Source of the DNA: Caprella mutica
Taxonomy: Eukaryota; Arthropoda; Malacostraca; Amphipoda; Caprellidae
NCBI GenBank assembly: GCA_947561585.1
Contig: CANNZV010002598.1
Coordinates: forward strand, 27,633 to 91,632
Length of the DNA stretch: 64,000 bases
Direction: 5' to 3'
In this document: piece by piece, positions 46,146 to 58,577 of the stretch
Layout of the letters: every line of letters begins with the position of its first letter
Position numbering within the stretch: position 1 is the first letter of the stretch
Translations under genes and position numbers: made by a program
Notes under the pieces: generated by a model
Databases searched by the model: none
Told to the model about the DNA's origin: nothing
What the model saw: only the letters and a program-made list of their open reading frames with translations

Positions 46146-46907
46146 CCAGGTGTTCCACCTGGGGGTGACTGATAACAAAACGCTGTAAAACGTAAATCAA
46201 TAGAGATAGAACCCTCTAGTTTTCTCCATTCTTTCAGAAGTACTTCAAGTCTTTGTGGTAGTAAAATAAATTGTTTACATAAATATTAATGTAAGCACAG
46301 TTCTCAACATGACTTCTGTCTATTTCCAGGCAATTCTGCAGTGACCGCTTGTACCAAATCATAACCTGCTGGCACATTTCGTCGGTGGTGTGGCTTTCAA
46401 AGGCCGTTTGAATCCTTGTCTTCAGCTCGTCAATTTCTTTGGACTTGATGAACTCTCATAACATGAAATCACAGGGGTTTAAGTCCAGTGAACTGGAGGC
46501 AATGGCATGCATGTTGGAAGAACCTCGGCCCATCCAGCTGTTTGGTAAATTTTCGTGCAATCAACATACCACGGCCTCCATGTTGACCGGAATTAAACCC
46601 CTGTTAATTTTTGTTATGCATGGGAGTTCATCAAGTTCAGAACAATTGACTAGCTATAGACGAAGAGTCAAGGATCGAAACGTTCTTTGAAAGGCACACC
46701 ACTGAAGGAATGTACCGGCAGGTTATAATGGGGTACCAGCGGCGTCAGTAGATATGCCTGGAAATAGACAGAAGTCATGTTGAGGCCTGTGCTTAAATAA
46801 ATATTTAGGTAAGAACACTATTTTACTACTACAAAAACTTTCAGTATTTCTGTTGGTTTACGTTTTACAACTTTTTGTTATCAGTCACCCCTAGATGGAA
46901 CACCAGT
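46146..46907. mobile_element. foldback made from a mariner transposase 3' end
   Basis: Long inverted arms, 46146-46440 and about 46660-46907, begin CCAGGTGTTCCACC and share GGGGTGACTGATAACAAAA, GTAAAACGTAAA and GACTTCTGTCTATTTCCAGG. Both arms extend into coding sequence for a transposase C-terminus, so the whole 3' end of the ancestral element is duplicated in inverted orientation. Confidence 0.7.
46300..46545 (-). pseudogene. mariner-family transposase C-terminus
   Basis: The minus frame reads WMGRG, then LDLNPCDFML with a TGA, then KEIDELKTRIQTAFESHTTD and CLEIDR. This matches the end of mariner/IS630 transposases, where SPDLNPCDFFLWG carries the last catalytic Asp and a helix with ELK.RI follows. 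One in-frame stop breaks it. The inverted arm at 46660-46790 on the plus strand holds a second, more decayed copy of the last ~40 codons. Confidence 0.65.
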
Positions 46908-47313
46908 TATGTGTTTAGACTTTACAAAATTTCCATCAGTCGAACGCGCAGCAATCGATAGATTATTGGGCTAACGATTGATCAATAGATTGCGCAGCGT
47001 AATTGGTCAATATTGTAGTTCACTAAAACGCACGCGATATATATATTTATTAATATTCAAGAAAAAGCATGCAATTGATAAAACTGGAGCGTTGCTAGTT
47101 CACACTGACAGTGCCACTCAGCTCACGCTCTGATCACGCTCCAGTCAAAATATCTTTGGATTGAAATGTTACCGGAGCTTATATGGAGCGTTACCTGAAA
47201 GGCACTGCATGGCAGTGTGAATGCTCTACCTGAATTGCATTAAACAATATTGGACCTGACCGTGACTGGAGCGTGAGTGGAACATCCCCGGAGCTATGGT
47301 GTGAATTAGCCCT

Positions 47314-48857
47314 AAGTGTACCTTTACAAAATGAATATAAAGGATGAATTAATTATAAATCAATAATTGAGTAGCTGAGAATTTTCATAAATAATTAAAT
47401 TAATCAATGGGATAACATAAGCATACCCATTGAGTGAAATTTCAATCTTTCAAGTCAATATCACCAAACTATATGAAAAATGGGTTAATTGTTACTTAAT
47501 ATTTAGTCAAAATAAAAATATTAATTGCAATACAAGTTTAAAATATTTAAAACACAGACTCGCGAAAAACTTCACGATTTATCTCTTGATGGCGTTCTCT
47601 CAAATGGTATAAAATGTTCTTTTCTTTAATAATAATTATAATTAAGTGGAGTAAAGTATATCAAATTACTTAATTGATTATGTTGATTCAATGAAGAACC
47701 TTTTCTAAAATGCCTAATTTTACTCGCACATTTACATTAAGTTCAATATTTTACATTAATTACGCTAGATTGCAATACAGCCGGCTTAATTATCATTTTA
47801 TAATTACCGTTTTTAATCATTTTATAATTACCGTAATTAATTTTTGAGTTTCTTATCAAAGCACGATTCAGAGTTATTTCAAACAGTAATAAGAGCGAGA
47901 TCATATAATTGTAATTTCTTAAAACATGTCCCCTCCGCTCTCTAGAAATTATGTTTTTAATTTATAGAAATATTGATATTTAACGTGTCTTACAGAAAAT
48001 AAATTGATCAAAATTTGCTTCGTAATTAATTATTAAAGAAATATGCAGTTTCAACCTTCACTGTCCGACATTTCTAACAGATTCATCAGATTCAATGAAA
48101 GAACAAGAAAGCTGAACGAGCTTAATATCATATTATTGTAAATTTAATGCTAATTTCAATTAGGTATATATAGTCATTAATGATATGTCTATCAGCCTTG
48201 TTACTGTTTTAAATTTTTCTGGGGTAAATTTTTCATCTTGTTCACTCAGAATTTAGGGGTATACAGAAAAATCACAAGAGTGACTTAAATTATTGAATCA
48301 GTAACCATAGTTACTGATTTAAATGCTGCATATATCGTGAAAGTTCAATGGAGAGATAATATTCCATTGATCCACCACTTCCTTCTGATACTGAGTAATA
48401 CTATAAATTGAAACTAATTTTCTGATGCACATAATCGACCATTCTAAAGGTTCAAGCTTATTGGTGATGATTTGAGAAATCTTTTTTTAATTTGTATTTC
48501 AACATAATTCAAATTATCAAACGATAATTAGTATTGCCTGTAAAATAGGAAGATATCGAAATGAGATTTTACTTATGAATTGGAGAATAGCCTACCATCA
48601 CATTTCATATTCTGTAAAGAATAATAACATAATTTGACTATTTGCGGTAGTGATATATTTCCAGTATTGTTCATTCTCGTGCGTTGTTCCTTTCGAATCC
48701 TTGTCACCATTATAATAATCCTCAAGTTAGTAGTAAAGTATATTTAATTTCTTGGTTGTTATAAAAGTAAACAGAAGGGAAAAGGAGCCCTTTTAACACA
48801 AAGGTTTGTAGAGTGGATACCACATAAACAAATAATAATAAATCATTAGAATATTAC
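47314..48857. other. non-coding, AT-rich
   Basis: I see no gene or array. TCATTTTATAATTACCGT is repeated twice in tandem at about 47792-47832. Confidence 0.5.
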
Positions 48858-49190
48858 AGGTATACGTTGTCCTGCATGAAATTCGGTGGTTGAAGGTCAG
48901 CTGCCTGTTGATTGGGGAGAGTATGTTGACGAATGAGCTGTTTTGTACTTCGGCAATAACTCCTCCGTGCAGAAGAATAATGGGACCGGTCCAGCAGAAA
49001 AATATGATCCCCTAAACCATCACACTACCACTTCAGAACTTAGCTATTTTCTTGACGCAGTTCAGAGTTAACCTTTCCCCTACTTTACATTTGATTCGTA
49101 CTTTCCCATTTGAACCCAAGCTATTTAATTTTCTTGCATCCATTATTAGAATGTAATTTTGACCACTGATCAATCGACCAAACAACATGT
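48858..49190 (-). pseudogene. Tc1-like transposase remnant
   Basis: The minus strand encodes NSLGSNGKVRIKCKVGERL, then GSVMV, a stop, then GIIFFCWTGPI. This follows the Tc1 family order FGSDG..., RPGER, GGGSVMVWG, with the catalytic-core strand after it. Several stops and shifts interrupt it. No terminal repeats are identified around it. Confidence 0.6.
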
Positions 49191-49624
49191 TCATGACAAA
49201 ATACAAGAAACACTTTCCGGTTCTTTTTAGAGATTAAAAGTTTCGATGCAGTGACAAATGATTGCAATCCCACTTGTTGAAGTCGATTTCTAATTAAATA
49301 TTTTTAATATTTTTATCTAAATATTAAGTTAAAATAGTATTTGAAACTCTGTAAAATGCGTGGTTGGTATCACTCACTTCACGCTAATGAGCAAACTATC
49401 TTGCCTATAATCAGCTATAAATTTTACGAGGGAGGTATTTTTAACAAAAACTCTCGTTATATCATTAAGTCTCATGGAGTTCACTGCGTTGCTTGAAAAT
49501 CAACTTGAAAAAGTCTAATTAGGGGGACTGGCATATTACCCCTCCACTCCCGTCGCTAATAGGGCTAAGCTGATATTAATTATCATAGTCGATAGAATTA
49601 GCTATGTCTGCACTATTATAAATG
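49191..49624. other. non-coding
   Basis: No supported feature. Confidence 0.45.
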
Positions 49625-49925
49625 CAATATAATAACTAGATGATATAAGCCCGAAGAGTGCATACCTTCGCCGTCGCTTATAAGTGTCATTGAACATCCA
49701 ATAATCTATGGGTGAAAAATGAACTTGACCTTTGACCTGATCGCTCCCAAAATCTAATCAAGTGGTTCCTGGATAATGACCAATCACACCTCCAAATATT
49801 AAGCAATTTGGTAGTATACTTTTTGAGTTATCGAGTTATATATAACCATGACCTTGACCTTCGACCTTTAAATCGGTCGCTCCAAAAATCTAACCAATTA
49901 AGTTAGTCCACTTTAGTCTATTAGA
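49625..49925 (-). mobile_element. inverted copy of the AGGTCA repeat element
   Basis: On the minus strand two units carry GTGATTGGTCATTATCCAGG, GATTTTGGGAGCGATCAGGT and CAAAGGTCAAG. They are followed by TATAAGCGACGGCGAAGG and CATCTAGTTATTA, as at 22995-23470. The plus strand has TGACCTTTGACCT (49726-49738), a perfect DR1 nuclear-receptor element. CCGAAG and CTTCGCCG can pair as a terminal hairpin. Confidence 0.5.
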
Positions 49926-50115
49926 CTACCAGTTGGTTTAGTTTTCATTTTTTTATTATTGTTTCCCTGTTCTTCTAATTATTACCTTTTATTTTTTTAC
50001 TAAATTTATTATTATTATTACTATGGGGGAATCCCCGCTCGCTATTGTGAGTGCACTTGAGTCATCAGGCAACGAGTGGGTCCATATGTACTAAATCTCT
50101 AATATTACCCAGCTA
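49926..50115. other. non-coding
   Basis: A short (TTA)n/(ATT)n microsatellite lies at about 50001-50022. Nothing else is seen. Confidence 0.4.
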
Positions 50116-50583
50116 GGTATTGTCAGTGTTCATTTTTATCGAAGTGACCGATGATTCGGAAAGTGGTTTCACATTGCCGGTCACTTGACCGAAATGGTGA
50201 AAAACGCATTTATTCATATCATAATTTCGATCACCATGTTTTCTTAATTATTACAAGCGAAAATTCTGCAAATACTTCTCCTAAGCCCATAACAATATCA
50301 AGCGCAATAAACATGTATTCTCACTACTGTTTCGATATTTAGCCACTTTGTTTTGCTTGTTTTAACTTGAATAGCAATCCTTTGATAATTGACATTGCAC
50401 TTTATAGTTTGTTTCATTTATTATGGATTGCATAGTATCAAATCCTCTTGTGTGTCCGTATAACACTAAAAATTATGAGAGTAGCATTCGGAAAACTCTT
50501 TTGGTTGTACAATTTTTCAATGAATTTAAAAATAGCAGGACTGATCGGTAGTAGTGAAATGAGCGGTGATTCGAATCTTACCC
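50116..50583. mobile_element. possible diverged TA-bounded MITE
   Basis: TA|GGTATTGTCAGTG on the left and ATCTTACCC|TA on the right, with ATCGAAGTGACCGATGATTCG and GAGCGGTGATTCGAATCTT, resemble the 38897-39383 family. The inverted match is weak. Confidence 0.3.
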
Positions 50584-50961
50584 TAGATACGTATTTTCAT
50601 AAACTATTGTTTATAGATATAGACGAATCTGTTTTTCAAAGAGAATAAAAAAGCTATACCTATGATTAATAAATGTAACCAATTTCTTATCATAATATTC
50701 AATTAGCGATAAACTTTGTTGTATGAATCGTTGATTTAATACACTATGAATGCAAATCGCTATTGACTTTGTAGTGTGTGCTATATCAAAAAGTGACAGG
50801 GAAGTAATTGTGGAGCAATTGTTATTCTGTCTCTTATTAAACACCATCAAAAGGTTGCATGCCTGAGAAGAATAAATTACTCGTGTCCTTGTATCAAACA
50901 AAAATTCTTATGTAAGATATCGTATGTAAAATATAATAATGTATAATGGGACAACATTTTC
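50584..50961. other. non-coding
   Basis: An antisense frame at 50611-50901 has no recognisable domain and AT-driven composition. Confidence 0.4.
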
Positions 50962-51038
50962 TCCCAGTACCCAAGCAAGTCCCTATGACACAATCTTGTC
51001 CCAATCATGTCCCAAGATAATTATGCTGCCTGGGAAGG
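50962..51038. mobile_element. short CCCAG-ended repeat
   Basis: CCCAGTACCCAAGCAAGTCC on the left and, reverse-complemented, CCCAGGCAGCATAAT on the right enclose two copies of TTGTCCCAATCATG type. The ends recall the CCCAGGTAACATT family in miniature. This is a tentative assignment. Confidence 0.3.
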
Positions 51039-53870
51039 TGGGTTAGAAATGCATCTGTCATATATTTTAAGGAATAATATTTTCTGAATACTAAAATCAA
51101 AGAGCGAGGTAGTTTAATGTTATCATTAAATCCCTCTCAATTTTATATGAGTAGCTACCAATTAATAATAAAGTAAATTCCTATCATCTGTTATCTTTTA
51201 AGACTGATACATTTTCATATGATTGGATGAACGATGTTTGAATAAAATTGAATTTGTGTCCATAATTTTGAAAATTCACTTCATTACTCATTTTTTTATA
51301 GCACATTATAGCAGATAATTATGTATTACCAGTTATGTGTATTGTGAAGCAAGTATGAATTTGAGTATTTTAATTGACATTTTGATCATTTCTCATCTTT
51401 GTAATAAATTATTCTACTAGCTGCACCTCTCCGCCACAAAGTCTAGTAGTTCAGATAATTATATATTTTGACTATATAAATAAATAAACTACACACATTA
51501 GATACCGGAAATTTTTCTTATTGTGTCCTTTGTGTAGCATGCTCGAAAATAATTTATGCGTATGTGAATTGGTGAAAATTGTCATAGTTATATTGTCTAA
51601 CGCTTCTGTTTCAAAATGTATCTAATATGTAATATATAGTTTTTGGTTGCTATTTTTGACAAAAAAGATATTTATATAAATAACAACTCTTCTGTGTTTT
51701 TAATCTGTAATAAGTTGCCTCATTTGTAACGAAGGACACACAATCTTCTTCAACATTAACTGATGTCAGCAATTTTATTGACAAGACCAAGACTTAATTA
51801 GAGATAAGAAGAGAACCTTGAGAAATATAATTTAACACCTAATGTAATATATTTGATAAAAACAATTCATTAGAGGAATTCTTGGCAATGAAATAATACG
51901 TTGTAATACAGTTAGTTTATGAACGACTTCGCAACAGTGAAAATAAGAAATATATGCACAAATATGAAATCTATAATTTAAAACTACATATCTTTGAAAA
52001 GATAACATTCATATTTTAGGAATATTGAAGTGGCTAAATATCTATTTGAAAATCAATACTTATAAGTTGATTATATTCCTATGCAATAGATATTTTCTAT
52101 GTCTTTCTTTCTCACAGGATATCAAATATCGGAAGGAGTCACATGAAAGGATAATACAAATAAATTTCATAAATATCGTTGTATTTACAATCATATAGTT
52201 GTAGATGATTCTGTAAATATGAACGAACAAAAACACAGATATAAATATGCAATAAACCGAAGATTTCTATGCTTATGATTAATAGTACAACTACGAAACC
52301 GCCCAGGGAAAATCTGCAATGCTTATAGATGATTATCATCACTCACAAACAATATGGTAATGGAGGTTAATTTTGTTACTCAATATAAAATGTTCAAACA
52401 ATTGAAATAGATTCAATTGATTGCAGGTTAATGATAATATGCAACTTGCAATTATTTGTATTAAGACATAAATGATATGTCTGTATATGCACTGAGTAGT
52501 GAGAGACTCATTTTCCCAGTTAATATTAAATTTCTTGGACTTTACAGTGACTGACATAGTTGTGACTATACCTGTGTATTGTAATACAACGGTGTGTTGC
52601 AATCGAGCTCCAATAAAATGATACTGTCTGGGGTGTACTGATCTAGTATCTTAAAATATCAGACAATCTCACTATAATCTTCTAGTGAGTTGATGTCGGT
52701 GGTTCCCACTAAAGTCGTGTCTGATTATTATAGTAGACTAGTTAATAAATGCATCTTCTTTGGATAACATATAAGACACTTTTGATGATTTTATGAAAGT
52801 TCCAGAGGCCATATACTATAATCATAAGAGGATTTTGTGGGCAACATATAAGTTTTGCAGAAACGTACCCTAAACGCACTCAGAGATTTGTATGGTCTTG
52901 ACTGACATAGTACCTTAAAGTAATGTATGGGCCTATCTATACACTCTGTTTTTTTTCTGACTGTATACTGCTATATACTGTATTATTTTCAGAAAGGTCT
53001 GATATCATAATAATGATAAATTTACTGTCGGATAATGAATGTTAAGATGATTGACGTTAACCCTTCTAATTTCTCTCTTGAAATAACAAGAATAATTATA
53101 ATAATTTATCAGATTGTTATCAAACGGTAATGTTATCATCAACTTTTATATCATACAATATGAAATCAACTATTAGATATTCCTTATTATTTTTTTAGAT
53201 TGATTTGTTCTCCATTTAGCAATACGGAATATAACAATCAAATAAACATATGAAATGAACTGGATTGTTTATGCGATGGGCATTAATTATGTCAAAAATC
53301 TTTATATATATCGATTAGTTCTGTTAACATGTGTTGCTATATAACTTTCCATTGTTAAATATCCATTGCTAACTTATTGTTTTTATATATAAATGTTTTT
53401 ATAATATTGTTTAAACCCACCATTGTTAATATCTACTATATATAACTAGCCTGAACTATCATTTATTTACTTAGATACTCCTTATTTCAATAATAACCAC
53501 TAATTCGGAATTTCTAAAACGACTTTATCATTTATAACTTGTATGTCAAAACAATTTGATCCACCAACATTATTTTAACAAGTGAATAAAGTGTGTTTAT
53601 TTTGATTAAGTACACTACTAGCAAATACAGACATTGACGGTGCTATCCTCCAATACTTTCAGGTACTAGGTCACAATTCCCTCCCTCCTGTTTGTAAGCT
53701 AACGTTTTTTTATACGTATATTTCTCAGAAAAGAAGTTTGAGTCAATTAGACATTTTCGTAATTATCTTTGATTCACATGCGTTATTTACGCAAACCTAA
53801 TTTGCCAGAACATAATTTCCATGAACCAAAAACAGGTTCACTACGTTAAAAAAAATTATTTTATTGTCTT
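51039..53870. other. long AT-rich non-coding stretch
   Basis: No RNA gene, array or supported ORF is present. Minus-strand frames at 52139-52342 and 52339-52602 are open but have no recognisable domain, start context or neighbour. A loose relation exists between 52660-52760 and other AT-rich segments only. Confidence 0.5.
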
Positions 53871-53874
53871 TTAA

Positions 53875-54575
53875 TTATGGGGACCGTCTCCCTAAAAAAA
53901 TAAAGTTTATTAATAAATGTAAAATTTGATATTTTCAGGGTTAATACAACTACTCAAATGGAGTATTTTTTATTTAGGCTTTTTTGATTTTGGAAACAGA
54001 GCTATTTTTAAAACTTCTTCTCAGAAAATTTGAAGAGGAGTTTTTTTTATTATTTTTCAAAAACGTTGATTTAATTTTCATTTATCTCATTATACCTCCA
54101 CACACATTCAGAAATTTGAAGAAAAAAACTAGCTTGTAATTTAGTGAACATTGAGCAATTCATTTACAAATAAAATGAAATAGACCCAATATCTCTAGCT
54201 CAAAAACCAGTAGCGTCAATTTACTGAAAAAAGAAAAAATATATGAAATTTTTGAGAAAAAATGTTTGACTCAAATAATTATGGTTCCATAAATTTGCGT
54301 CGAGACTCTTGTTTGGGTGTTGTATCTTCTTTTTGATGCATCTAGTCAACAAATCGTTTGATGCGAGATCCAAATAAACCCTCAATACCTGTGCTGACAG
54401 GTCTTTTGACAGACCTGACAGGTATAATTTGAAATATTGTACATCTGTTTTTGAAGCTCTTCTAGATTATGTTTAGCTCTAATATTTTAACACGTTATCC
54501 AAGAGACTATTAGACATCATTTTATGCAAAACAATAATTTGATTTTTTTTTTCAGATTTGAGGGAGACGGTCCCA
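53875..54575. mobile_element. TTAA-bounded MITE
   Basis: After TTAA (53871-53874) comes TTATGGGGACCGTCTCCCT. At the other end AGGGAGACGGTCCCA is followed by TTAA (54576-54579). The inverted match covers about 15 bp with one indel. The interior is AT-rich and non-coding. TTAA duplications and GGGA-type ends suggest a non-autonomous piggyBac-superfamily element, unrelated in sequence to the intact one. Confidence 0.6.
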
Positions 54576-54579
54576 TTAA

Positions 54580-56408
54580 CGTTATATCAATTATTTATAT
54601 GATTGCGTTTAATATTTCATTTTTTTACGAGTATCAAATAAATTACTCGAATTACAAATTTCTACTCACATCAAACTATCTGTGATTTATTTCATATCAC
54701 TGAAGCCTATTGAGGGATTTATAAAATGAATAATTATGATGAAATATTACTTAAACTAATAGTGGGATAGAATCATTATTATTTTGATGTTTTTGATAAC
54801 CTTGAAGCGATTAAACGTTCATCAAATTAACGCATCAAAGAGACATGATTGCTTAATAGATTCCTGTGAGCGATATTATGTGTATTGGGAGATTAATTAC
54901 CTGAAATTAATTCTCTTTATTAATAAAAGGATTCATTTCGTTTGATGAATTCAATTATCTGTAAGGCTGGCTTTTGGAGGTCGTACAGAAAATATTGAAA
55001 TTATATAATGAAATAACTACCACCTTATTCAACATATTGACACTGTAATATTTCTCTTAACATAATGTAAAATGTTTGTATAACTTTATCATCATAGCAA
55101 TACCTAAGTGATGAGTTATTGGTTGAGATTATATGCATATAATTTAACTCACAGTGGAGCGTAAACATATGAGTATACAATGAGTGAAATAAAATAACTC
55201 ACCAAGCATACAGGACGAAAACAGAACTAGAAATATTCTAAATCTACTTCATTTTTTTTTTTAATCATACGAATTTAAGTTCCTTGAAGGAAAATAGATA
55301 AAGTAATATAATATTTAGATCTTATTTATTGTCTAAGAAAATTTATCAAAAAAATGTATTCCTACTATCATGTTCATTCAAGTTATAAATATTTCATATT
55401 GGTTTGGATATAATGATATAATAAACTTTGATAGTCTTTTATCGTTAAAAATTCTTCATTAATAGGATCATTATAATTATTGTCTTGGTCGTCTACTTCA
55501 TTCTAGATGATATTAAGTAATTTTTAAATAGTGATATTGAATGTTTACCAGGAAGTTAAATTATTTCATTTATTGTACTTTAACTGTTTTGTTTCATTTG
55601 AAATATACATTAACATCACAACCATCTCTGCACATCTTCCTTTGTATTGGACAAATGTACAATGTTGTCGAAGAGATAATGCTAAGTGACATCTTGTTAA
55701 AATTGATATATGCACAATGCAGTGGGCAGACTTGTCGATATTAGCATAGAGTTCCAGTCAATTGTGTACCATAATTCCTTGCCTTTAATAACCAACATTC
55801 AGAAAAAAATTTTGATATAAATTTTTTATTTTCATCTAATGTCCATTAAAATGATCGCAGATATTTTTATTTCGCTTTGCAATGGATGTCGTAAAGTTCC
55901 TCGTTGTCATTATCGATGAAAATTTAGCATTTGTTTTGGTATCATCAAAAGTTTCTACAACAATTTGATTTTTTTTTTCAAAATAATTTTCCTTCTCGTA
56001 TACTGAAATCAATGTGTTTCTCTGATTCAGCCTTATATCCTATTTATTAGATGAATTTAGTGCAGGAGTAGGAGATCAGAGCCATTTACTGTTTGGATTA
56101 TCGTGCTCATACTTACCAATATATTTTTAATTAAAAAAGACTATAATTGGTTAAATTATTTATCTTTTATCTATCAAATATGTACTCTTTCATTAAACTT
56201 TCTAACAAACTAGTGATCTAAATATTATATATTTTAACAGTGAAATTGATATTCGCCAAACAAAGAATAATAATAATATGGTATTGTCAAAATTTTAACT
56301 CTTTCAAATCGAGATTTGGCAAGGAGTATATAAGTAAGAAATAATGGACAATTTACCTCATGATACAATTGGTAGTTTAATTTATAAACCTAATAGTTAT
56401 TATGAGAT
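54580..56408. other. AT-rich non-coding
   Basis: No supported gene or repeat array is seen. Confidence 0.5.
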
Positions 56409-56409
56409 T

Positions 56410-56642
56410 ATTTAAACTCAACGTTGAAGGATTTATCAGGTTTCAAGCTTTCGAATAGAAAAAAAATAGAAAAAATGATAGATAGCTGAAATAGAAAGAC
56501 GGTTTCCAACATATATCCATTGGTCATAAAATTCAATGTCAGGTCGAGGTTTTCCACCCTTTTTTCTTCTCCTGATGATGAATAGAAATCTTCCTATTCG
56601 AAAGCTTGAAATCTGAAAAAACATTCAACGTTGAGTTTAAAT
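56410..56642. mobile_element. 233-bp inverted-repeat element
   Basis: Arms of about 48 bp (ATTTAAACTCAACGTTGAAG plus TTTCAAGCTTTCGAATAG, and the inverse at 56594-56642) enclose a ~135-bp loop. Arm identity is about 90 percent. The flanks show no clear duplication. It looks like a MITE sitting just upstream of the second gypsy element. Confidence 0.6.
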
Positions 56643-56688
56643 CCAAATTGAGTCCAAATTTCCAAAGTGAAAACTGTAATATCATTTT

Positions 56689-56847
56689 TGTAATGGATTT
56701 ATATTGTTCTAATATTATTATTTGTATTTTATTTCAAATCAGCATTATATAAGTTGGTATCTAGAATATGGAGATTTGTATATTGATCGAGGGTTTTCAA
56801 GTAAATCAGCTTTATACTAGACGGACTATTTATTACAACATATTACA
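56689..56847 (+). repeat. 5' LTR of gypsy element 2
   Basis: This is a short 159-bp LTR, directly followed at 56848 by the primer binding site TGGTGTCAGAGG, which ends as expected for pairing with a tRNA CCA end. Confidence 0.92.
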
Positions 56848-56875
56848 TGGTGTCAGAGGAACTACGAACTGGAAA

Positions 56876-57707
56876 ATGGCAACAATTCTGAATCAGCCAG
56901 AAAAACTCAAATTGAATACAGAGCATGGAGCAGCATTTCAATGGGAGAAATTTAAGAAGGCATGGAACAACTACGAATTGGCGTCTGGATTAAAACAAAA
57001 AGGAGAAGAAATCAGAATAGCAACATTTCTGCACATAGCCGGAGATGAAGATCAGGAGAAGTATGACAGCTTCATTTGGGTTGAAGAGAAACACAAATAT
57101 GTGATGGAGGAAGTGTTGAAGAAATTTGATGAAGACTGTGCAGAATGAACAAATATAATAGCAGAGATATGTATTTAAATTTCTCAGCAGAGGGCAAAAG
57201 GAAGAAGAAAATTGCGACCAATTTGCTACTGCATTAAGGTCACTGGTAATAAGTTGCCAGTACGACAAACCAGAAGAGGCACTGAGAGATCAGTTTGTTC
57301 TAAAAATTCACGACGAAAGAGCTCAGGAGAAACTGCTAGACGAGGCTCAAAAGAATGCACAGAGTTTGGCATTCAACAGGGCAGTGAATCTAGTCAAAAA
57401 TATGGAAGCAAACAAAAAACAGAAATATCAAATGATGAATAAAACAGACTGTATAAATGCGATCAAGAATGGAAAAGAATTGAATAATGATATTTGTGAA
57501 AAATGTGGGTTAAAACATTATATACGAAACAAATGTCCTGCTTATGGGAAGAAATATAGTAAATGCAACAGAATGAATCATTTTGCCAAAGTTTGCAAAT
57601 CAAAAAATGCTGTCAAATTCATTGAATTCGAAGAGGAAATAGCAGAAGACAGCTGTGATCAACAGATAGATATTCTTCAAATTAAAAACGGAATAATAAG
57701 AAGTTAA
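56876..57707 (+). pseudogene. gag remnant (gypsy element 2)
   Basis: The start is the ATG at 56876 (MATILNQPEKL). The first part, to the TGA at 57146-57148, matches the capsid N-terminal half (FQWEKFKKAWNNYELASGL). Sequence for the next segment continues in other phases (QFATALRSL, then ALRDQFVLKI), so at least two shifts lie at about 57140-57210. From 57366 the frame is open again and holds a CEKCGLKHYIRNKC zinc knuckle. A second knuckle follows in which the first Cys is lost (KYSKCNRMNHFAKVC). Confidence 0.85.
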
Positions 57708-57719
57708 ATAATAATCGAA

Positions 57720-58010
57720 ATGATAGTTAATAATACTACTGCAATGATGCAGATAGACACTGGAGCATCGCCTGCATCGGTGAATGTAATTTCAGTAGAA
57801 GAATTAAACTGGTTGATGGGGCATCCTAGAAATTACTGCCTATCGAAAAATTGTACCACGTTAAGTATGCATAATGGGACACTTTTGAAAACACTGGGCG
57901 AGACCACTTTGAGATGCAAGTCTCGAAAGAAATTATTTGATATCAAATTCCAGGTTATAAATGGTAAATTAAGAACAATCATTGGATGTGATACTAGTTT
58001 GAAGTGCTAG
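57720..58010 (+). pseudogene. retroviral-type protease (gypsy element 2)
   Basis: A 96-codon frame contains the active-site MQIDTGAS at residues 11-18 and the later strand RTIIGCDTSLKC. A TAG ends it before RT, where the parent element would be continuous. Confidence 0.8.
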
Positions 58011-58025
58011 TTTATAGAAACATGC

Positions 58026-58577
58026 TTGAAAATAAAAGAACAAGTTGAACTGATTAAAGTATTCAAAGAATACAAAGATATATTTAAAGGGCAGGGTAAT
58101 CTTGGAGATAACTATGAAATTATCACTGATTCCACAGTAACACCCACAGTGAAAGCTGCAAGAAGAATTCCTTTAGCACTAATGAATCCGTTAAAGGAGA
58201 AACTAGAGAAATTACAAGAAAGAAAGATAATCGACAAAGTAAATTGTCCAACCGACTGGGTGTCTCCATTTGTGATTGTGAAGAAAAAAGATGGAGACAA
58301 AAGGATTTGCATGGATCCACACGATCTGAATCTTGCTATCAAAAGGTCTCATTATCAACTGCCAGTTATAAAAGATGTTCTACCAACGGTACGAAATGCC
58401 AAGGTATTTTCACTATTGGATGCTAAAGAGGGATTCTGGCAAATTCCTCTAACCGAACAATCAAGCAAACTTACATGGAATCAAGGATGGAATCAAGGCA
58501 GACAAAGATAAAGTAGAAGCTATCAGTGATATGAAGGTTCCAACAAATGTCACTGAACTGAAGAGATTTTTGGAATG
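58026..58577 (+). pseudogene. reverse transcriptase with palm deletion (gypsy element 2)
   Basis: The N-terminal fingers and first palm strand are readable (CPTDWVSPFVIVKKKDGDKR, then FSLLDAKEGFWQIPL, which holds the first catalytic Asp). At 58475-58498 a 12-bp direct repeat, ATGGAATCAAGG twice, marks a junction. Immediately after it, in another phase, the sequence resumes at the GIKADKDKVEAI block near the RT end. The whole YVDD region, roughly 100 codons, is missing. The protein could not be a polymerase. Confidence 0.85.

Larger units (their letters stand above)
45303..47313. mobile_element. TIR element with GGTCACGCTCC ends
   Basis: The left end AGGGTTGATTCAC with CACGCTCCAGTCACGGT, and the right end, reverse-complemented AGGGCTAATTCACACC with CACGCTCCAGTCACGGTC, form imperfect inverted repeats of about 60 bp. 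The flanks do not show a clear duplication. No transposase of its own is visible. Inside are a foldback (46146-46907) and several copies of a TCGAACGCGCAGCAATCGAT motif. Such ends resemble hAT-type elements of insects; that class is inferred. Confidence 0.55.

Noticed and set aside
52139..52602. Two adjacent minus-strand frames of 67 and 87 codons
   Set aside because: They have AT-driven composition, no recognisable domain, no start or splice support.
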